The translations under genes were made by a program, and so were the position numbers. From assembly GCF_020509005.1 (NCBI RefSeq), contig NC_063015.1:2046001-2110000 (forward strand): a DNA stretch of 64,000 nt. The letters are read 5' to 3'. Origin of the DNA: Fulvia fulva (taxonomy: Eukaryota; Ascomycota; Dothideomycetes; Mycosphaerellales; Mycosphaerellaceae). The notes under the pieces were generated by a model that was not told the DNA's origin, did no database searches, and saw only the letters and a program-made list of their open reading frames with translations. Shown in pieces: positions 33,401 to 43,424 of this stretch. Every line of letters starts with the position of its first letter. Positions within the stretch are counted from its first letter, which is position 1.

Positions 33401-35117
33401 AGTCGACTTCGTTGTCGGACTCCCAGACAGCACTCTTGACGGCATGGTCTACAACAACATTATGACCGTCACTGACAGGCTCACTAAGGAAGTCGAGCTG
33501 ATCCCTATTGGCGCAATGACAGCACAGAATACGGCAAGGCTTTTCCTCAAACATGTGTTCTGTCGGCGCGGGTTTCCTGACACCATTACATCAGACCGTG
33601 GCAAGCAGTGGGTTGCTACCTTCTGGAAGAAACTCTGCAAGATGCTCCGCACAAATCGCAAGCTGAGTTCTTCGTATCACCCAGAAACTGATGGACAGTC
33701 AGAACGCACTAACCAGGCGATGGAACAGTATCTCCGCATGTTCACCAACGAGGCACAGGATGACTGGGCAGAATGGCTGTGCCTTGCTCAGTTCGCGATC
33801 AACAATCACCTGTCTGAGACTACTGGTGTGTCGCCGTTCTACGCCACCTTAGGATACAACCCTGAGTTCATAGAGCGAGTTGACCTGGACGCTGGAAAGG
33901 AGGGAGGACTGACCACTCTCCAGCGACTGGACGCGCGATCAGCAGAAACCTTTGTGCGTCGAATTTGCGAGCTTCACAAACACCTTCAAGAGAATATGCG
34001 AATGTCACAAGCTCTCCAAGCAGAGGCAGCAAACCGCCACCGAAGCATTCCTCCAGACTACAAGGTGGGTGATTGGGTGTATCTTAGCACCAAGAACATC
34101 CGCACGACTCGACCATCTAAGAAGCTGGACAGGAGATATGCCGGCCCTTACCAGATCACGGAAGTTATGCCGGCCAGACTCTCTTATCGACTGAAACTAT
34201 CAGACGCTCTAGTAGGACTTGATAACTGCTTCCACACCTCACTACTACAACGAGCCGACCACCCCGATTTCCCACCACTTGAAGGGCAGCATCTGGCGCC
34301 GCCACCACCGATAACTATCGAACCTGACACCACCGAGGCTGATGCAGCAGCCGATGTAGTGGCAGCACCTACGCACATGTACGAGGTGGAAAAGATCCTT
34401 GACATGTACACCCGTAAGCGGGCAGGCAAGGTGAAGAAGGGGCACAAGCGCAAAGTAGATACATGGTACAAGGTGAAATGGGCTGGATATCAGAACGAAG
34501 AGGATGGTGAGACCTGGCAACCTGCAGAGGACATGCTTGAACACGCAGCCGCCGCTGTTGCAGACTTTCACCATAACCGGCCGGAGTTGTCTACGCCTGT
34601 AGGCTTCGCAGCTCCATCTGACTGGTCCCTACCAGCCACTGAGATACTCGGGCTCAACTCGATCAGGGTCATTCCGAAAGACACCGTCACGAATGAGTCG
34701 CCTCGAGCCTTGCCTCTAATAGAATCTGCTCCGCACATATTCGATACTCGAGTGGAGCCTACAGAGCCTGCAATGATACCCAACTTTGGTCATAAGGATC
34801 ATACGCGAGTGCGAGCCGAAGACAGACTTAGATCTGGGGCAAGCCAGCTAACTAGGCAACATGTTTCTCGAAGGAAGCCGGTCGAGGATAGTCTTGATAG
34901 AGCGAATGCGATGTTATCGGATGACGACAGGGCACTAGAGGATGATTCGGCGTTCGCGCGATTATGGAGCTCGACAGGCAAGTGGCCTCACAAGGTGAAT
35001 AACGCTCAGAGGACTGAGGCGTGTTTTGGGAGGGGGGGTACTGTCACGGGCAGCCCGCGACCCCTCACTGTAGCTGCGTCGGCCCGGCTGAACCGCGGAC
35101 CTTCTGCATCGGGTTAG
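30321..35117 (+). CDS. pol: Gypsy-A Pol polyprotein: protease, RT, RNase H, integrase, chromodomain
   Basis: The open frame spans 30321-35117 (1,598 codons), but translation most likely enters at about 30427 by frameshift. The protease site near residue 111 reads Val-Asp-Ser-Ala-Ser-Thr-Ser, with Ala instead of the usual Gly. RT has Leu-Asp-Ile-Val-Ala-Ala-Phe, Leu-Pro-Phe-Gly-Leu and Tyr-Leu-Asp-Asp near residue 528. RNase H has Asp-Ser-Ser-Asp, Tyr-Glu-Ile-Tyr-Asp-Lys-Glu and Thr-Asp-His. The integrase has an HHCC finger near 970-1010 and a core with Ala-Val-Asp-Phe, Thr-Ser-Asp-Arg-Gly and a Glu in Gln-Ser-Glu-Arg-Thr-Asn. A chromodomain near residues 1353-1415 (Tyr-Lys-Val-Lys-Trp-Ala-Gly-Tyr) would guide insertion into heterochromatin. 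The frame reads 76 nt into the 3' LTR. Confidence 0.95.
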   Translation: MPNVWVRWRLSPTASTQYHAESEREPQFPSRRSAAGKWHDRCLSVVDSGHPNFLGQKEHEIERHGTQETVTDYSEELKISACALDKQQPAVYPHIVLPVMIQQRKARGLVDSASTSLFLDWKFTRKYTIPLIPLTQSRRLTLGDGTATARQITHAAPVDVVIGDHHEQMLCYVTDLEYDIVFGLPWLTAHNPNIFWETGEVAFRSDYCFGHCLQNKTPTTVQSLNHREKKKQAPVRYGPEPFTGDVASFTAGGAELNASSYDLEDIDDEEVDCQGVSQRAWGMYAHRPGAECFYIMPTRRESDGGELKLSAMAADDLDQFLNKQFNHNPKEKLPPMYHDIADAFSAKDHEGLPPHRLGVDHEIHIKPDGPQEPPYRKPYGLAEKENEAVKKWLDEQTSEGKVRKAGQKTNQSPAPVLVVRKPGGGLRVCIDYRGLNAITIKNRYPIPLIQETLNRMHGKKYFTKLDIVAAFNKLRIAEGHEWLTAFATRYGIYECLVLPFGLCNGPASFQSYINKVLQEHLDDFVSAYLDDVLIFSDTLEEHIEHVRKVLTKLRDAGLTVDIDKSEFHQQKVKYLGLIITPDGIEMDPEKLECIQTWEAPENLKDVQAFLGFANFYRRFIEAFSRIAAPLTNLTKSDGPSNHKNRRIQWSLDCQRAFDNLKAAFSKAGMLAHYVPGRETVIETDSSDFVNAGVLSQYDENGVLHPVAFYSKKLSPQECNYEIYDKELLAIIKAFEEWRPELACEADDEDSQPVKIYTDHKNLEYFMTTKQLNRRQARWAEFLSQFNFKIIYRPGLQGTKPDSLTRRSQDLPQGVDDPRNQHQHQTLLPPKRFLKIASLQATVEDAPEEEEPVPLNPEAEEFMPTERDAPTEQPATRESQREAELEYRMSTAYVTDNELKTAIKDLQKDRTPTLLQRAKIHPAHCKVDGDLLYVRNQYDGWSLWVPNDQALQTRIIKINHDAPAAGHPGRARTYELVAREFYWPGLARSVRRYTANCRTCRTTKSLHSQPLGLLQPLPVPDRPWKHIAVDFVVGLPDSTLDGMVYNNIMTVTDRLTKEVELIPIGAMTAQNTARLFLKHVFCRRGFPDTITSDRGKQWVATFWKKLCKMLRTNRKLSSSYHPETDGQSERTNQAMEQYLRMFTNEAQDDWAEWLCLAQFAINNHLSETTGVSPFYATLGYNPEFIERVDLDAGKEGGLTTLQRLDARSAETFVRRICELHKHLQENMRMSQALQAEAANRHRSIPPDYKVGDWVYLSTKNIRTTRPSKKLDRRYAGPYQITEVMPARLSYRLKLSDALVGLDNCFHTSLLQRADHPDFPPLEGQHLAPPPPITIEPDTTEADAAADVVAAPTHMYEVEKILDMYTRKRAGKVKKGHKRKVDTWYKVKWAGYQNEEDGETWQPAEDMLEHAAAAVADFHHNRPELSTPVGFAAPSDWSLPATEILGLNSIRVIPKDTVTNESPRALPLIESAPHIFDTRVEPTEPAMIPNFGHKDHTRVRAEDRLRSGASQLTRQHVSRRKPVEDSLDRANAMLSDDDRALEDDSAFARLWSSTGKWPHKVNNAQRTEACFGRGGTVTGSPRPLTVAASARLNRGPSASG
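30426..30468 (+). promoter_or_regulatory. Programmed -1 frameshift signal at the Gypsy-A gag/pol overlap
   Basis: In the gag frame the heptamer G GGA AAT (30426-30432) is a canonical X XXY YYZ slip site. A 5-nt spacer follows, then a perfect 8-bp GC-rich stem (GACCGCTG 30438-30445 with CAGCGGTC 30461-30468) around a 15-nt loop that contains the gag TAA. After the slip the frame reads Gly-Lys-Trp-His-Asp, exactly the Pol frame. CCTA in the loop could pair with TAGG at 30481-30484 to form a weak pseudoknot. Confidence 0.75.
35028..35041 (+). other. Gypsy-A polypurine tract
   Basis: GGGAGGGGGGG followed by TAC immediately precedes the 3' LTR. Gypsy-B, Gypsy-F and the mini-LTR element have the same G-run followed by TAC or TAG. 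Confidence 0.85.
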
Positions 35118-35225
35118 CGCGGCTTGGCTTTACTTTATAACTTCGCCGCGCCTCGCGCTCCTCTTTCGTAGCTTCGTAGAACAACAACTATCTCATTCGG
35201 ACCCTATGGTACGCGCGCCCTTACA
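35042..35225 (+). repeat. Gypsy-A 3' LTR (184 bp)
   Basis: Identical by eye to the 5' LTR. The TSD ctata follows at 35226-35230. Confidence 0.95.
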
Positions 35226-35484
35226 CTATATTCTGTTTAGCTTTCCGTAATATTACCTATACGTACTTCCTCTACCGTAGCGCCGGGTCTACCTTTAGTC
35301 CGAGGATCCTAAGCTAATTTGCCGGGTTAGTCGTATACCTCTATATCTAGATAGAAGCTTATATATTATAGAACCGTAGCCGGCGCGTAAAGTGTATTAG
35401 ATTGTACTTTTCTAGGGCAAACCGAGCCCTATAGCTCCTAGCCTAGTCCTCGTAGATCTTGTGCTTCTCTTCTAGTAGCCTATA
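35226..35484 (-). pseudogene. Antisense RIP-decayed Tad-A copy, RT segment between Gypsy-A and Gypsy-C
   Basis: Complements about 19720-19970 of Tad-A ORF2 (the region just after Phe-Val-Asp-Asp). It continues the segment ending at 28003 and resumes at 44273 with no loss, since ctata (35480-35484) is duplicated at 44268-44272. Confidence 0.85.
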
Positions 35485-35847
35485 TATTACGGTTCGGTCA
35501 CGACGCGCCTAGGGATCTAGAAAGTTAGGTTACTACTAGGCTAAGCGCTTAGTAAAGGATCGCTTAGAGTACTTAGACTATATAAGGTGATTAGACTAAT
35601 TAGACTGCTTATACTTAGACTACTTAGACTACTTAGATAGGTAGTAGCATCTCCTTTATACTTAGGAACGACGAGTTGCCCTTATAGCTTCGAGGCGTTC
35701 AACTTATATTATCATCTTACTAATTAGAATACGACCTCTACTCTAATTATTATACTTCACTTTTAGCCCGCCTTAGCCTCTCTAAAGAATACCGCTACGT
35801 GACTTGACTTTTCTCTTCTAAGACTAGCCCTAGAACGAGACATACTA
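35485..35847 (+). repeat. Gypsy-C 5' LTR (363 bp)
   Basis: Aligned with 43905-44267 at equal length. The start reads tattacggttcgg (tgttacgg in the 3' copy). It contains short tandem (act)tagact units and a TATA-like tttata at 35654-35659. GGCGTTCAA at 35694-35702 (GGCGTTTAA in the 3' copy) matches the complement of the primer site. Confidence 0.9.
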
Positions 35848-35849
35848 CT

Positions 35850-35858
35850 TTAAACGCC
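35850..35858 (+). other. Gypsy-C self-complementary primer-binding site
   Basis: TTAAACGCC, 2 nt after the LTR, is complementary to GGCGTTTAA in the 3' LTR. The 5' LTR copy has one C/T difference, which is a G-T mismatch. The matching LTR segment sits about 40 nt past a TATA-like box, as in Gypsy-A. Confidence 0.5.
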
Positions 35859-35929
35859 CTTAGGATAAGTACTACTTAGGCAGCTAGAAGGGGATTACCC
35901 GCCCCTAGTAAAGTAGGAAGTATCCGCCG

Positions 35930-38070
35930 TACGCTACTATAGACAACTACTATAAAGGACGATAAGTCTAATAACGATAACGAACCTGTTCCTAGGAAGA
36001 AGGATATTAAGGCTACTAAGCCTAACCTCTTCTATAGAGATAGGGCTAAGTTTAACGACTAGGTTAATTAGATAGACATATACCTTATGTTTAACCTAGT
36101 CGACCCCGACAAACGGACTATTTTCGCCATTACGTTCCTTCGTAGAAGTGCGTAGAACTGGATCAAACCTTACCTTAAGGACTACCTTAACGGTATAGGA
36201 TAACGAGACCCGACCGGAATGTTTAGGAACTATATACTCTTTAAAGACAAGATAAAGTCGATCTTCGGGACTTCGAACGAAATATAGTAGGCTATACGGA
36301 TCATTTAATACCTAAAACAAAAGACATCTACTTCGGAGTATATAGCTAAGTTTAAAGAATATAGATAGATTACCGGATAGGACTAGACGGCGCTAATAAT
36401 AATGTTCCGACGTAGACTTTATGACTCTGTTAAGGACGAGCTTATAAGACACGGAGGACAGATCAATAACCTCGAGTAGCTAATAAAAGTATCGATCGAT
36501 ATCGACGACTAGCTATAGGATCGGTACTAGGAAAGGAAATACGACTCTAAGGTAGGAGGTATAGTAGGATACGTTCTAGATCGTAAACCTTCTATAGGTT
36601 ACGTAGCGAAGGGGAACTTCTACGACAGTACTAGCCCTACTATAGACTATAGCTAATAGAACTAGATATTACCTAACGAGGAAATAGGATCGATAGAGGC
36701 AAGGGCCGAGGAAAGCCCTTTGAAGGAAAAGGAAAACTAATATACTACGCCTATAGTAAGGAAGGCTATATAGTAAGGGATCGTTACGGTAAAAATATAG
36801 TGCGCCGCGAACAGTTTAATATAATATAACTACGAACTAGTAAAACTAGGAGTAGCGTTAGATCTCTAGGAGATACCGACTATACTTAGGGAGTAGAAGG
36901 AAGAGTTATTAGAGAACCTTCTTTAGACCCCTTATAAGGACGAGGAGGATATTAGGGTTAAGAGGACTAGCTATAACAGTTTATAGGAACATACTAGAAA
37001 GGACTCGACAAACTCCGACAAGAGAAAAAGAACCTTAATGATACAATCGACTAGATTGATACCTAGATATACCTCTACGAGGATTATATAGATCTTACGG
37101 TAATATAACAATACGATAACCTCTACCGATAATAGTAGGAAGTAATAGACGAGATCGAACGAAAGGAGAAACGAGAATTCGGTATAATAATACGGCGAGT
37201 CGACTACGAGGCCGATACGAGCACTCGAAAAAATCACGGAACCCTTTATTAGAGATTCTGTTATTAAGACTTATATCAAACATACTACTCCGCTAAGTTA
37301 GGGGTAGGGTACTGGCCGTAGTAGCCGCGCGGTACACTCGGAGCGTAGTATAGATAAGACGCTACGCTTCGGGAAGTAGATATTAACGAATCTTACTTCG
37401 ATAATAGTAATAAGGAAAACTAGGACCTAAGATAGAACGGATCGTAGTCGCTACTACTCTCCGACGCGTAAGAAGAACCTAGCCTAGACACTATCGAAGA
37501 AGATCCGTATCCGGAAGAGTTAGGCGAAGACTTATCCGAAGGAGAAGAGAGCGAAACTAACGACGATAATAAAATTAGTACATTTACGGTAGACGCGCTA
37601 AAGAAGCTCTACGAGCTTATTATCTACCTATAACGGAGACACGAGGAATTCCTACCTAAGATTTCCGGTATAAGACACTTATACCTAATCGAGATCGATA
37701 GGATACTCGATATAATATGGAATATAGTATAGAACTATCTAGCGATAATAGTTACGGAGAATCTAGCTACGGCGGTTAGTAAACGACTACTAATCGGAAG
37801 CAAGATAACTAGTATAGAATACCTTATACCGTTAGGAACATTCGTATCGGACGAATTACGAGAAGTAGTGAAGTACGTACGGGCTCTCTACTTAGAAACG
37901 TAGAAGATCTAGGAACGTAATAGACTATAAGTATAGATATAGAGTAATAGGCTAAAGGTTCTAGCCGAAGCATCTAGGTACGAAGTATAGCGAACTATAT
38001 ACTATTCGGGGAAAGGATCAACTCCCTAGGAATAAGCGACTAAAGGGAGTTATATAATATAGAAGCTCGA
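35930..38070 (+). pseudogene. Gypsy-C gag remnant
   Basis: RIP-decayed coding sequence with a capsid-like region near 36050-36560 and a zinc-knuckle-like block near 36740-36790, in which Tyr stands at Cys/His positions as expected from TGC-to-TAC and CAC-to-TAC changes. Acidic Glu/Asp-rich stretches follow (about 37490-37580). No continuous frame remains, and the limits are approximate. Confidence 0.6.
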
Positions 38071-38079
38071 GTATCGACA

Positions 38080-39260
38080 TTACTAATAGTTTTCTAAACT
38101 AAAGCAATTGTTAACGGACATAGAACTAGTATTATAATCGACTTTGGAGTAGCGGGGAATTTTGTCTCCGAGTCTTTTATAAGAAGAAACGGGTTAGCTA
38201 CCCTAAAGAAGAAATAGGGATACGAGTTGATCGTAGTAGACGGTTTATCGTTACCTAGCGTAGAATAGGAGACGATACTATTACTACTTACTATCTAACG
38301 GCACTACGAGGAAATCACCTTAGATATTACTAATATAGCTAGTTATAACATAGTATTAGGTATGCCTTAGTTAAGAAAGTACAACCCGGTTATAGACTAG
38401 AAGAAAGGAGTACTTATATTTAGGGAATATAATTATGTTATTAGTATTTAGCCTACGTATCGACAGCGGACGATAGTAGATAAAGTAAGGAAACAGCTTA
38501 ACGCATTTGAGCTTACGCCGAATAGAAGGATAAAAGAACTACCTTCGACCGGGACAGATACTAGCGTAGGGCCGCCGGATCACGAAGTCACCGGAACGGA
38601 TAGACGTAACGTACTATCGAAGGATACTAGTATATCGGAACTAGCTAGCCCTAAAGAGTACCTCAAGTAGAAAAGACTCTTTAAAGAGGAAAAAGGCAAA
38701 GATACACTTCCTAAGTACCGCCTATAGGATTATAAGATAAACATTTAGCTAGGGAAAGAGCCTCTATAGAGACCTCTATATTAGATATCCAAAAAAGAGC
38801 TAGAAACCCTACGAGAATAGCTAAAGGAGAAACTCGCTAAAGGATAGATAAGACGATCTACCTCTAGCGCGGGAACTCTATATATGTTTGTTCTAAAACT
38901 AAACGGGAAACTTCGACTCGTATAAGACTACCGGAAGTTAAACGAGATTATAATTAAGAACCGATACCTACTACTAGACATCGAAGAAGTATAAGACAGA
39001 CTTACTAGATCGGACTAGTATACGAAAATTGACCTACGAGACGCCTTCTACGCTATACGGATAGTAGAAGGAGAAGAATAGAAAACCGTATTTAGGACCC
39101 GATACGGACTCTACGAGTTCCTAGTCATACCTATAGGTCTAACTAACGCGCCCGTATCCTATTAAGACCTAGTTAATAAGACACTAAGAGACCTTCTCGA
39201 CGTATACGTTATTGCCTATATAGACGACATCCTCGTCTATACTAAGGGATTATTATAGGA
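38080..39260 (+). pseudogene. Gypsy-C pol remnant, part 1: protease and RT
   Basis: A protease-like segment (Ile-Ile-Asp-Phe-Gly-Val-Ala-Gly-Asn-Phe-Val-Ser) lies near 38130. RT starts near 38740 and shows Asp-Tyr-Arg-Lys-Leu-Asn, Lys-Ile-Asp-Leu-Arg-Asp-Ala-Phe and Tyr-Ile-Asp-Asp-Ile-Leu-Val-Tyr near 39220, with TAG at former Trp/Gln codons. It is cut at 39261 by a Copia-A-type solo LTR. Confidence 0.8.
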
Positions 39261-39494
39261 TGTTGAGAACATACAGGCCGCAGGACAAGCATGTAGGTGT
39301 GGGTGTGTCATGTGATTAGATCACGTGACTAGGGTTTGCCAGCCTATAGGCTGGCCAACATCCGGACACCTAGCATCTACCTACACCAACACCGGCGATA
39401 CTGTATGTAGATACACGCTATCCCATTGGGTCCTTCTTCGTCTTTGGTGTGATCCGCCGTCTTCCACTGCTGCGCAACTCGTACCTGTTTAACA
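39261..39494 (+). repeat. Solo LTR of the Copia-A family
   Basis: 234 bp, nearly identical to 691-925 (one inserted t in the first dyad, small change in the second stem). It is flanked by perfect tagga copies (39256-39260 and 39495-39499). It carries little RIP damage although it sits in heavily RIP-decayed DNA, so it arrived late. Confidence 0.94.
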
Positions 39495-39955
39495 TAGGAT
39501 TATATTACGAAAGTCTAGGACGTCTTTAAACGGCTTACTCGAGTAGAGTTTAAGACGGTACTAGAGAAATGCGAGTTCTATAAGAAATAGGTTAAGTTCT
39601 TAGGATTCATTATTAGTATAATAGGAATCTAAATCGACCTAGTAAAGACACAATCTATTCGAGAATAGCTAGAACCGGCTAATATTAAGGACGTACAATT
39701 ATTCTTAGGACTAGTAAACTACAACCGAAAGTTCATTAAGGATTACTCTAAGACAGCCGCGGCTATAACCGTACTTATACGGAAAGACACTAAGTGGATA
39801 TAGGGCAATAGAGAAAAATAGGCGTTTAACCTACTTAGGGAACAATACGCCTCTATACCTACACTTCGATTGTTCGACGGTACGAAAGAAGTCTAGATCG
39901 AAACGGACGTATCGAATATAGCTATAGGAGTATACCTTACGTAGGAGTATAATAG
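39495..39955 (+). pseudogene. Gypsy-C pol remnant, part 2: RT end and RNase H start
   Basis: Resumes the frame region directly after the solo LTR. It contains Phe-Leu-Gly-Leu-Val-Asn-Tyr-Asn near 39705 and the RNase H Glu-Thr-Asp-Val-Ser near 39900. It is cut by Tad-C; its last 14 bp are duplicated at 41528-41541. Confidence 0.78.
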
Positions 39956-41527
39956 ATAGATAGGTAGATAGATTATTCATTCGCCTGTTTTAGTGCCCTA
40001 TAGCCTATACAGGTCTCTCGCTATTTAGGTCTATTTGTGTAGGTAGGAAACCCGATTAACGGATGAAAACCTCCTCGTCTTTGCCCTCCTCGTTCTTTCC
40101 TATATTGTCCTTTCGTTCTCCTTCCTTTAGGGTACGCTAGTGTCATAGTTGTTACCCTATAACTACCTTGCCCGTAACCCTAGTGATGTCCTCCTCTCGA
40201 TTCCCTTTCTCCCTTCTGTTTCCCCGGCTCTTCTCTCTCTCTCCCTCCTCTCTATCCACCTTTCCGTTTCTACTACTAGGGAGAATTGCTCTAGGTAGTC
40301 CTCGTTAAGGATCCATCTTATCACTCTCCTTATATCTTGTCTGTCCTAGATGATGGCCTAGTATTGCCTATCTCTTGCCTTCGCCCTCTACTAGCTTCTC
40401 CCTTTTACCTACTTAGCACAGTTCAGCACTATGTGCTCCGGGTTTTAGCAAGGAAGGAATCGTATTTAGCAAGCTAGCTACGAGATAAGGTGACAAGTCT
40501 TAACCGCGCTTTCCTACTTATCTAGCACTACCGTACAGCCTCGTTTCGAGAGGTTAGCCCGGAGCAAAAGCTTCCCTCTACGCCCTCCCTCCCTATTTGC
40601 TCCTTAAGCCAATATCTACCTCTATAGGCCTAAGCCCTTTAGTGCTCTCTATTGACCGACATGCGTATCCGTCCTCTCGGGCTATATAGACAGTGTTAGC
40701 CGTCGCTACTAGTATACACTACGCCCTAGGTTTTGACGCCCTTCGCGTTACCGTAGCCTATCTCTAGAAAGCGGCCGTCTATACCTCGTAGGTTTGCTCG
40801 GGGCACACACCACGCCGGGTAGCGTACTCCTTGCGTTTCTACCTACTAACTAATATGAAGTTCCTTATTACCCTGCCCTCGATCCTCCCCGATCACAGAA
40901 CTAATCTACTTGCATTATACGTCTTTTCCCCGTCCTAACAGCCGTCTTTTCCTTACTTAGGCTATCGTCTTTTCCTCGTCGTAATCTACTATATTAGACT
41001 AGGTGCGTTGTGTAGCGGGATAGGTAGTGCCTTAGGCAAAACCCTCGTTCCTATACCGGGTGTTTAATAGGCCCTTATAGGCTTCGTCGCGTGTCTACCT
41101 ACCCACCGTATTGCCCGCTAGCAAACACTAGATTGTTTCGTAGTCCGCTCGACGCCGTTGTATAGTCCGCTTAGTTGTTGTTCTGTAGTCCGCTCGTCTA
41201 ATGTTCGTCGCTTAGCCCGCTCGGTTTACGGTCTCCGGAGGTGAAAATTCTATACTTATACTAGAGGTGTCCTATCGAGCGTATAGGCCACGGTTCCGCG
41301 CCCTTCTTATACGTAGAAAGAAGAGGGACTCGCTCCCGACACGAGTACACGCTCGTCGGATGGTTTTCATACCCGTTTTGCTAGTAGTCCTCTGTTCGCC
41401 GCGGCTTCGCCTACGCTACGCGCCCGTCGCGCCTACGACGCTCTAGCGTAAGAATACTTAGCTCTCTCGTAGCTAGACGAGAGGTTCGTAGCCGACACTA
41501 CGTACAGGTGATTCTCGTCGTCGACCG
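39956..41527 (-). mobile_element. Tad-C: internally deleted antisense Tad-type LINE with 14-bp TSD
   Basis: Its left end has the (TAGA)n tail and a 3' UTR similar to Tad-B. The right end is the 5' end also seen at 14012. The 14-bp TSD taggagtataatag flanks it (39942-39955 and 41528-41541). Only 1.57 kb long, it keeps both termini but lacks endonuclease and RT. The minus strand near 40410-40520 has the C-terminal finger region (Asn-Pro-Glu-His-Ile-Val-Leu-Asn-Cys). 40860-41400 has no recognisable coding motif. Confidence 0.8.
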
Positions 41528-41541
41528 TAGGAGTATAATAG

Positions 41542-43260
41542 GAGACGACACCTAGTGGCCTATTACTCGAGAAAAATAACACCCGCGGAACAAAACTACG
41601 ATATCTATAACAAGGAACTTCTCGCTATTATCGCTACTATATAGTACTAGAGAGTATACGCGGAAGGAGTATCTAAGCTAACGATTCTTTCTAATCATAA
41701 GAATCTTACTTACTTCACTACGACAAAAATATTGACCCGAAGATAGGCCCGCTAGTCGGAACTACTCGGATAGTATAAGTTCGAAATCCGCTATACCGTA
41801 GGAAAGGACAATAGTAGGGCCGACGTACTAAGCCGAAGAAGCGACTATATAGAAGGAAAGGAACTAGTACGATAATAAGTACTTAAGGCCAATCTAGATA
41901 GAAGCCTAAGCGCTAATATAAAGGAGATCAATAATATAGTACGCGTTCTCTAGGATACGGAAGAATAGTTCCTACTAGTAGAAGGGAAATATTAAGTACC
42001 GAAAGAACGAGAATAAGAATATATACGTTAACACTACGACAATAATACGTATAGACATCCTAGAACTACGAAGACTCTCGAGATTATATAGCGTAGCTTC
42101 TTATTCCTATAGATAAGACAAAAGGTGCTATAGTACATTAGAGAGTATATATACTACTAGCGGAACAAGGCTACACGACACGAGAAATATAGACAAATAT
42201 AATTTAGGACGCTACTAACGTAACTATAGGACGAAGTAACTATAGACTTTATTACTAAGTTACCTAACTTAATAGACAAAGCGACGGGTCTAACCTACGA
42301 TATAATCCTAGTTATAGTCGATCGCTTAACTAAATATACACACTTTATACCTACGAGCGAAACTTATATAGTAGAACAACTCGGATACCTCGTTCTAGAC
42401 AAGTTAGTTAGATACTACGGATACCCTAAGGTCTTTATTATAGATAGGGACAAGCTATTTACGTCAAACTATTAGAAAACGCTAGTAGCTACGATCGGAA
42501 TCAAACACAAACTATCTATAGTATACTACCTATAGACGGATAGTTAGACCGAGAGGGCGAACTAAACGTTAGAACAATACCTACGGTACTACGTTAACTA
42601 CGCGTAGGACAATTAGGTATTACTCCTACCTATAGTATAACTAGCCTTAAACAATCACAAGTCTAAAACTATAGACGAAACTCTTTTCTTCGCGAACTAT
42701 AGGAAGTATCCTACGCTATTCGGTAAGGAGGGACAACACTAGTAAGTAGAAAGAGCTATTACTATAACATCGGACCTACGAAAGGTATACGAAGACATAA
42801 ATAAGCAAATCACGAAGATATAGAACAAGCTCTCCGTATCTCGAGCGAGACGACAAATAGTACCTTAGCTTAAAAATAGGGATAAGGTCTATCTTCTTAT
42901 AAAAAACCTTAGAATAAGAAGAAAAACTAGGAAACTAGACTATATAAAAGTCGGACTATTTCTCGTTAAAGAGTTACAAGGACTAGTTAACTACCGACTA
43001 TAACTACTAAAGGACGCAAAAATCTACCTAGTGTTCTACATTTCTAGGTTAGAACTAGTAGACCCTAAGACGCTATACTAAGAAACATTCTACTTCTAAC
43101 TAGAGGAAGAAAACGAATTTGAAGTCGAAAGGATCCTAGATAAGAAGGGTTAGCGATACCTTATTAAGTAGAAAGGACACGACGACTTAGAAAATACCTA
43201 GGAACAAAAGGGGGACCTAACTAACTATTAACAAAAGCTCCGAGAATACGAGAAATAACG
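41542..43260 (+). pseudogene. Gypsy-C pol remnant, part 3: RNase H, integrase and chromodomain
   Basis: RNase H continues with Val-Ala-Tyr-Tyr-Ser-Arg-Lys and Asn-Lys-Glu-Leu-Leu-Ala-Ile near 41560-41630. The integrase finger region is near 42030-42200. The core has Thr-Ile-Asp-Phe-Ile-Thr near 42240, Ile-Asp-Arg-Asp near 42440 and Gln-Thr-Glu-Arg-Ala-Asn near 42550. A chromodomain remnant (Glu-Val-Glu-Arg-Ile-Leu-Asp; Lys-Gly-His-Asp-Asp-Leu-Glu-Asn-Thr) lies near 43115-43210. Stops sit at former Trp and Gln codons. Confidence 0.82.
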
Positions 43261-43424
43261 AGTATATACTACTACGACCGACTACTCTCTAGGAGAGGGG
43301 ATAGGAGGGAAGAATCGGCCTAGGGTCCGATACTAGAAATCCCTACCTAGTCCTCTACCGACATCTTAATAATATTATGAAACGGAAAGGGCGTAGAAGA
43401 GGCCTCGACACTAGACGACTACTC

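Larger units (their letters stand above)
28004..35225 (+). mobile_element. Gypsy-A: intact Ty3/gypsy chromovirus-like element
   Basis: 7.2 kb, with apparently identical 184-bp LTRs, perfect TSD ctata (27999-28003 and 35226-35230), intact Gag (708 aa) and intact Pol (1,598 aa) in the -1 frame, a primer site, a -1 frameshift signal and a G-rich polypurine tract. No RIP damage is seen. It is the best candidate in the window for a currently active autonomous element. Confidence 0.96.

Noticed and set aside
35600..35640. Short tagact repeats in the Gypsy-C LTR as a CRISPR-like array
   Set aside because: Units are only a few bases, imperfect and inside both LTRs; the host is eukaryotic.
36971..37283. 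Small minus-strand Leu/Tyr-rich frames in Gypsy-C gag
   Set aside because: RIP creates TA-rich, Tyr/Leu/Ile-rich chance frames; no copy or motif supports them.
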